Translations under genes and position numbers: made by a program
Shown: positions 41,779 through 45,024 of the stretch, in pieces
Layout: every line of letters starts with the position of its first letter
Numbering within the stretch: position 1 is the stretch's first letter
The notes under the pieces: generated by a model
What the model saw: the letters and a program-made list of their open reading frames with translations, nothing else
Told to the model about the DNA's origin: nothing
Database searches by the model: none
From: a virus
Length of the DNA: 45,024 nucleotides
IMG/VR virus record: IMGVR_UViG_3300042691_024556
Coordinates: 1-45,024 of that record
Strand: one strand, 5' to 3'

Positions 41779-42178
41779 AACAAAAAATCATTTTAGACAA
41801 AGAGTTCCAGGATTTGTTGATATTGATAATTTTATAGAATTTGACTTTGATACCACAGAAGAACTTGTAAATCATTCATTTATTCAAAACTGGTTGAATA
41901 CATGTCCTTCTTCTATTTTAGTGAAAAGTCGTGAAGTCTTAATGGTGGTATATAATGAAGGATTTAATTGGTGGGGTATTGGATTTATTAGTAATCCTGA
42001 TGATTTAGAACTTCCTGAATGGGATGGTGGAAAATATATCGGTCAGCATTCAAATGGAACTATTGAAATTCTTGATAAAACCAGTGAAAATCCAGTAATA
42101 AGCAGTTGTGGGGATGTATTAACACTCAAAGATGGCACGGAATGTAAAAACATTGAATATGAGGATTGGAAGAAATGA
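41771..42178 (+). CDS. Hypothetical protein (135 aa)
   Basis: Acidic product (TETKNHFRQRVPGFVDIDNF ... NEGFNWWGIGFISNPDDLEL ... LTLKDGTECKNIEYEDWKK). It has no known motif and looks like a single alpha/beta domain. Middle gene of the overlapping operon. Function unknown. Confidence 0.62.
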   Translation: MTETKNHFRQRVPGFVDIDNFIEFDFDTTEELVNHSFIQNWLNTCPSSILVKSREVLMVVYNEGFNWWGIGFISNPDDLELPEWDGGKYIGQHSNGTIEILDKTSENPVISSCGDVLTLKDGTECKNIEYEDWKK

Positions 42179-42375
42179 CTGACATCAAACCAAAAATTGC
42201 ATATATTGAGATTGAATGTCCTATTGAAGACTTCTTTGATGAGTGGGAAGATAATGGTGATAACATAGGAGTAGAACCCACTCAAAAAGATTATAACGAC
42301 TGGGCATTCGGAACTGCAATGGAGTTCTTTGAACGATACAAGTATGAACTTGATAACCACTTGAAACTAAAATGA
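42175..42375 (+). CDS. Small acidic hypothetical protein (66 aa)
   Basis: The ATG at 42175 overlaps the previous TGA (ATGA) and fits the operon pattern better than the in-frame TTG at 42166. Product: MTDIKPKIAYIEIECPIEDF ... DWAFGTAMEFFERYKYELDN. Very acidic. Function unknown. Confidence 0.6.
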   Translation: MTDIKPKIAYIEIECPIEDFFDEWEDNGDNIGVEPTQKDYNDWAFGTAMEFFERYKYELDNHLKLK

Positions 42376-42707
42376 CTGAATTTAATCTACCAGAACCTGA
42401 TGATGCTCCGTGGTTGAACTTATCACCACAAGAGATAGAAGAACTCCGCACCAGTAAAAAAGAACTCACAGAATACGGAAAGGAGAAAATCTGCAAACTT
42501 ATGAATAAAGAACCTACACACGAAGAAATGCTTGAAGAAGCAGCACGAAGAGAGTTAGCAAACAAAGAATTCAAAGATCTCACAGAACAAGAAAGAATTA
42601 AACTTGCATTAGAAGAACTTGATTGGATTGTGATTGGTGGACAAGATGGTGAAGAGTTTTACAACTCTATTCAGTTTCTTCGTAGAGTATTGAAGAGTTT
42701 CCGATGA
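42372..42707 (+). CDS. Helical acidic hypothetical protein (111 aa)
   Basis: Rich in Glu and Lys, predicted mostly helical with possible coiled coil (LSPQEIEELRTSKKELTEYG, HEEMLEEAARRELANKEFKD). ATGA overlaps at both ends. No enzymatic motif. Function unknown. Confidence 0.6.
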   Translation: MTEFNLPEPDDAPWLNLSPQEIEELRTSKKELTEYGKEKICKLMNKEPTHEEMLEEAARRELANKEFKDLTEQERIKLALEELDWIVIGGQDGEEFYNSIQFLRRVLKSFR

Positions 42708-42889
42708 ATAGATCTCAAAAAAATCCAGATGAAATCGTACTTCAAGACATTCAAATGTTTCATCTTGAAAGTATGAATGAAAGAGCACTCTGGGTTGGGT
42801 GCTATACAAAAGATGATAAAATCTATCACCTGAATATCTTTGCCGATGGTGATAAACTGACATATATCTGGAGTGATGAGACACCTTGA
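42704..42889 (+). CDS. Small hypothetical protein (61 aa)
   Basis: Product: NPDEIVLQDIQMFHLESMNE, ALWVGCYTKDDKIYHLNIFA, and an end LTYIWSDETP; a small beta-type domain of a pattern often seen in cyanophages. Last gene of the 41142-42889 operon; its stop is 1 nt before the 60-bp cassette repeat. Confidence 0.62.
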   Translation: MNRSQKNPDEIVLQDIQMFHLESMNERALWVGCYTKDDKIYHLNIFADGDKLTYIWSDETP

Positions 42890-42890
42890 G

Positions 42891-42950
42891 AACTGGCACA
42901 CCACTTCCCACAAGGAGGTGGTTTTGCCTTATAATACACTCATACACACA
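42891..42950 (+). promoter_or_regulatory. Stem-loop plus promoter cassette (PeSL-like), 60-bp repeat copy 1
   Basis: AACTGGCACA, then the hairpin CCACTTCC (42901-42908) / GGAGGTGG (42914-42921; one G-U pair) with TTTT after it, a workable terminator, then TATAAT (42930-42935) and ACTCATACACACA. Identical over 60 bp to 44174-44233. Confidence 0.72.
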
Positions 42951-42958
42951 AAGGAATT

Positions 42959-43324
42959 ATGTTCTTCTCCATCAAATTGAAAGATTTTGATGTATGGTTA
43001 GGTAAAAAAAATCTTTCTTACTTTATAACAGATGATGCGTATTTCACACTTTGCCCAGAAAAAGAAAGTATGCAATGTGTATTAAGGATGGGAGTTTCTG
43101 AAAAACAACGAAGAGTATTTTCATCCACTGATGAAATTCGTCGTTCTCTTAGATGTTGTAACAAAGAAACCGTTGTTAAAACCCTTCCCCCTTCTCAAGT
43201 TATGCTTAACTTTGTGGTTTTGGCGCAGGGAGATTGTTTGGGGAAGTTTAGTAACTATGTTGTTGTTAATTTGACAAACGATAATGAATATTCTCTTGAT
43301 GATGTTCTAAATGGTCTTGTCTGA
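42959..43324 (+). CDS. Hypothetical protein (121 aa)
   Basis: Product: FSIKLKDFDVWLGKKNLSYF ... EIRRSLRCCNKETVVKTLPP ... DNEYSLDDVLNGLV. No named motif; about four Cys. AAAGGA lies about 5 nt before the ATG. Monocistronic between two cassettes, so it looks like one unit of a shuffling gene region. Function unknown. Confidence 0.62.
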   Translation: MFFSIKLKDFDVWLGKKNLSYFITDDAYFTLCPEKESMQCVLRMGVSEKQRRVFSSTDEIRRSLRCCNKETVVKTLPPSQVMLNFVVLAQGDCLGKFSNYVVVNLTNDNEYSLDDVLNGLV

Positions 43325-43396
43325 GGACACCTGACGAACTGGCACAAGACCCCTCCAATTCCCCTGTGGATGCCTTATAATACACTCATACACACA
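43325..43396 (+). promoter_or_regulatory. Stem-loop plus promoter cassette (PeSL-like)
   Basis: GGACACCTGA directly after the stop, AACTGGCACA (43337-43346), a weak stem TCCA/TGGA (43354-43357, 43367-43370) with GGCA/TGCC stacked outside, TATAAT (43376-43381), then ACTCATACACACA as in copy 1. Confidence 0.65.
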
Positions 43397-43404
43397 GAAA
43401 CATT

Positions 43405-43755
43405 ATGTCTCTTGATTTTTGGTTGGAAATTGAGGTAGATACGGGAGCACCTGAACCTCATAAGGTTGAGTTGTATTCTGCAAATATTACTCATAACTTG
43501 AATAAGATGGCAGAGGAAGCAAGCATTTATTACCCTCTTTGGCATCCTTATGAACTTTGGGAAAATCCAACTGCTGGGATGTTAATTCCACTTCTTGAAG
43601 AAGGATTGAAGAACCTCAAATCTGATCCAGAACACTTTAAGCAGTTTGATGCTTCTAATGGTTGGGGAACTTATAAGGACTTTGTTCCTTTTGTAGAAAA
43701 AATATTGGATGCTTGTAAGAAACATCCAAAAGCAAATGTTAGAACTTGGGTTTGA
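43405..43755 (+). CDS. Conserved phage hypothetical protein (116 aa)
   Basis: Product: MSLDFWLEIEVDTGAPEPHK, YSANITHNLNKMAEEASIYY, LWHPYELWENPTAGMLIPLL, then FDASNGWGTYKDFVPFVEKI and a terminal LDACKKHPKANVRTWV. The SANITHNLNKMA ... NGWGxYxxFVxFV pattern is a widely distributed phage family whose function is unknown to me. Monocistronic between two cassettes, without a clear Shine-Dalgarno. Confidence 0.7.
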   Translation: MSLDFWLEIEVDTGAPEPHKVELYSANITHNLNKMAEEASIYYPLWHPYELWENPTAGMLIPLLEEGLKNLKSDPEHFKQFDASNGWGTYKDFVPFVEKILDACKKHPKANVRTWV

Positions 43756-43826
43756 GGACACCTGAAGAACCGTCACACGGCATCACACAGCATCCTCGTG
43801 ATGCCTTATAATACACTCATACACAA
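43756..43826 (+). promoter_or_regulatory. Stem-loop plus promoter cassette (PeSL-like)
   Basis: GGACACCTGA after the stop, AACCGTCACA (43768-43777), perfect 8-bp stem GGCATCAC (43779-43786) / GTGATGCC (43798-43805), then TATAAT (43807-43812) and ACTCATACACA. The stem sequence differs from all other copies. Confidence 0.68.
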
Positions 43827-43835
43827 AGAACTCTA

Positions 43836-44171
43836 ATGAACGTCAACGGTTACGAAATCAAACCCTTTGCTAACCTTAGGAATGCTAACCTTAGTGGTGC
43901 TAACCTTGTGGGTGCTGACCTTAGGGGTGCTAACCTTGTGGGTACTGACCTTGAGGGTGCTAACCTTCAGGGTGCTTACCTTGTGGGTGCTAACCTTGTG
44001 GGTGCTGACCTTGTGGGTGCTGACCTTAGGGGTGCTAACCTTCAGGGTGCGGATGTAACTGGAACTATTCTTGAGAAGAAAGAAGAACCTCAAGATGATA
44101 CTTCACTTTCTCAAAAGGTCAAAGAACTTGAGGAAGAGAATAAGAAACTCAAGGCACTTCTGGACACTTGA
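43836..44171 (+). CDS. Pentapeptide-repeat protein with C-terminal coiled coil
   Basis: A 111-residue protein. Residues about 12-77 are about thirteen A-D/N-L-x-x pentapeptides ([20 protein letters not shown]) expected to form a right-handed quadrilateral beta-helix; some members mimic DNA and inhibit gyrase, but no such specificity can be read here. Residues about 80-111 are acidic and coiled-coil-like ([20 protein letters not shown]), probably for oligomerisation. The DNA repeat is a nearly exact 15-mer (GGTGCTAACCTTGTG type), suggesting recent expansion. Between two cassettes; the stop lies inside the next one. Confidence 0.85.
   Translation: MNVNGYEIKPFANLRNANLSGANLVGADLRGANLVGTDLEGANLQGAYLVGANLVGADLVGADLRGANLQGADVTGTILEKKEEPQDDTSLSQKVKELEEENKKLKALLDT
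43880..44050 (+). repeat. 15-bp tandem coding repeat (pentapeptide array)
   Basis: About eleven near-identical 15-nt units of the form GGTGCTRACCTTRKG. All encode Gly-Ala-Asp/Asn-Leu-X. Both strands stay open across the array, giving misleading ORFs. Confidence 0.75.
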
Positions 44172-44233
44172 ATAACTGGCACACCACTTCCCACAAGGAG
44201 GTGGTTTTGCCTTATAATACACTCATACACACA
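44163..44233 (+). promoter_or_regulatory. Stem-loop plus promoter cassette (PeSL-like), 60-bp repeat copy 2
   Basis: GGACACTTGA (holding the stop of the pentapeptide gene), then from 44174 the 60-bp repeat: AACTGGCACA, hairpin 44184-44191 / 44197-44204, TTTT, TATAAT at 44213-44218 and ACTCATACACACA. It drives the 44242 operon. Confidence 0.7.
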
Positions 44234-44241
44234 GAAACCTG

Positions 44242-44484
44242 ATGTCTAAATTCTACACTAAACTTCCTGGTTGCGATGTTGTTCGTAGCAAGATTGATGT
44301 TTTCACGATGTCTGACCCTGATGATGAAAAGATTTTTCATCGGGTAGAACTCACAGTAGATAATGATGGTGTCTTCATTACTTCTTGTGAACGTGGTGCC
44401 CGTGAGGATATGAGTATCGCACAGAAAGACCTTGCGATTGCTGTTGCCCGTGCTATTCTGGAAGCATACGGAGAAGTTGTATGA
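44242..44484 (+). CDS. Small hypothetical protein (80 aa)
   Basis: Product: MSKFYTKLPGCDVVRSKIDV ... HRVELTVDNDGVFITSCERG ... DLAIAVARAILEAYGEVV. Acidic alpha/beta protein with no recognised motif. First gene after copy 2 of the cassette; stop overlaps the next ATG (ATGA). Confidence 0.6.
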   Translation: MSKFYTKLPGCDVVRSKIDVFTMSDPDDEKIFHRVELTVDNDGVFITSCERGAREDMSIAQKDLAIAVARAILEAYGEVV

Positions 44485-44657
44485 ACTACCTTTGCCTTGT
44501 TGATGGTGTGGTTGAGTATGGTAGCACCAGTCCCTCACACTTCGCACACTATCAGTTAGTTTATGCTGAAGAACACAGGGATGCAAACGTTCAGTATCTC
44601 ACTCTGACTGATGAAGAGTATGATGCTATGTTCCTTGTAGAAGAAGATGAAACTTGA
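44481..44657 (+). CDS. Small hypothetical protein (58 aa)
   Basis: ATG 44481 to TGA 44655-44657. Product begins MNYLCLVDGVVEYGSTSPSH and ends LTDEEYDAMFLVEEDET; acidic. Overlaps by ATGA at its start and by 11 nt at its end. Too short for a simple length cut-off but well supported by coupling. Function unknown. Confidence 0.6.
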   Translation: MNYLCLVDGVVEYGSTSPSHFAHYQLVYAEEHRDANVQYLTLTDEEYDAMFLVEEDET

Positions 44658-44943
44658 ATTCAACTTTGTGAAATCGGGAGTATTCAATCTTCCTGAAATT
44701 GACTGGTGGGGTTTTGATCCTAACGATCACATAGAAATCCAACCACACTGGACGATGGCACACATCGCAGTAGAAATGGAATTGTTTCCATCAGTCGGTC
44801 AAGCAAGAAAGAATGGTTGGAATGGAGAAATCCCACACGGATTTACCGAACAAAGACGCATCGGTAAAATGAAAAAGAGTATGTTTATTCACAATCCATC
44901 TGACAACTTTATCAACGATCCTAACTGGGGGAAAGAAGAATGA
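44647..44943 (+). CDS. Hypothetical protein (98 aa)
   Basis: Product: MKLEFNFVKSGVFNLPEIDW ... HWTMAHIAVEMELFPSVGQA ... IPHGFTEQRRIGKMKKSMFI. WTMAHIAVEMELFPSVGQARKN reads like a helix-turn-helix-type segment with a switch of register; a similar pattern is frequent in cyanophage small proteins, function unknown. Overlaps both neighbours. Confidence 0.6.
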   Translation: MKLEFNFVKSGVFNLPEIDWWGFDPNDHIEIQPHWTMAHIAVEMELFPSVGQARKNGWNGEIPHGFTEQRRIGKMKKSMFIHNPSDNFINDPNWGKEE

Positions 44944-45024
44944 CTTACGACGAACTCTACAACCACGTAGTAAACTATGTTGCTATGCCACATACTACCA
45001 TCACACATCACGATCAACGCCGTG
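44940..45024 (+). CDS. Small phage protein, 5' part only
   Basis: ATG 44940 overlaps the previous stop (ATGA) and stays open to the right edge of the window for 28 codons: MTYDELYNHVVNYVAMPHTT, then ITHHDQRR. The start resembles small conserved cyanophage proteins. Truncated by the window, so no function can be given. Confidence 0.5.
   Translation, partial: MTYDELYNHVVNYVAMPHTTITHHDQRR

Noticed and set aside
43833-44093. Minus-strand 86-residue ORF with KVSTHKVST repeats
   Set aside because: Mirror image of the pentapeptide array; no start signals.

Overview
The window reads as part of a large, AT-rich, T4-type myovirus genome, most likely a cyanophage of Synechococcus or Prochlorococcus. 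The evidence is repeated T4-type late promoter octamers (TATAAATA) just upstream of structural genes, a long run of fibre and adhesin genes of the kind found in cyanomyoviruses, and a downstream block of tiny ATGA-overlapping genes. No head, tail-tube, replication or photosynthesis core gene lies in the window, so the host assignment is inference from gene families and layout. Nearly everything is on the plus strand; only two small paralogous genes (1319-2126) face left.

Region 1 (1-7164) starts with the 3' end of a large structural gene. A perfectly palindromic late promoter (2149-2162) then separates two leftward genes from a rightward series of virion genes: an S74-type self-processing fibre, a small fibre-tip domain protein, a polyglycine adhesin and a 126-aa virion-associated protein. 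A self-contained unit follows (terminator, sigma70-like promoter, two 2-oxoglutarate/Fe(II) oxygenase genes, terminator), with the architecture of a phage moron.

Region 2 (7164-28700) is a giant fibre locus. It holds four collagen-like proteins built mainly of Gly-X-Gln triplets (genes at 7524, 12092, 22007 and 25492), two beta-helix or pectate-lyase-like fibres (9879, 27078), three tandem lectin-like paralogues (16513, 17819, 19053) and small accessory proteins. Two related zinc-finger/HNH-like endonuclease genes flank a 105-aa gene. Fibre domains recur in different proteins, which points to module shuffling.

Region 3 (28731-37393) is a tightly coupled glycan-modification operon of six genes and about eleven domains: GH130-like propeller plus FkbM methyltransferase; methyltransferase plus GT25; APH-like kinase; nucleotidyltransferase plus HAD phosphatase; SDR epimerase; and GT25 plus TPR-like plus FkbM plus WavE-like. 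Together with the oxygenases and the collagen fibres, which carry many Gly-X-Lys-Gly-Asp/Glu sites, it raises the possibility that this phage hydroxylates and glycosylates its own collagen-like fibres.

Region 4 (37394-45024) is a hyperplastic region of small genes: a SprT-like metalloprotease, a zinc-ribbon protein, an HNH homing endonuclease, a pentapeptide-repeat protein and many unknowns. Its transcription units are punctuated by recurring stem-loop plus -10 promoter cassettes that resemble the PeSL mobile regulatory cassettes known from T4-type phages; two copies share an exact 60-bp repeat. Five genes absent from a simple ORF list (38319, 38476, 41142, 44481, 44940) were found by following ATGA overlaps and ribosome binding sites.
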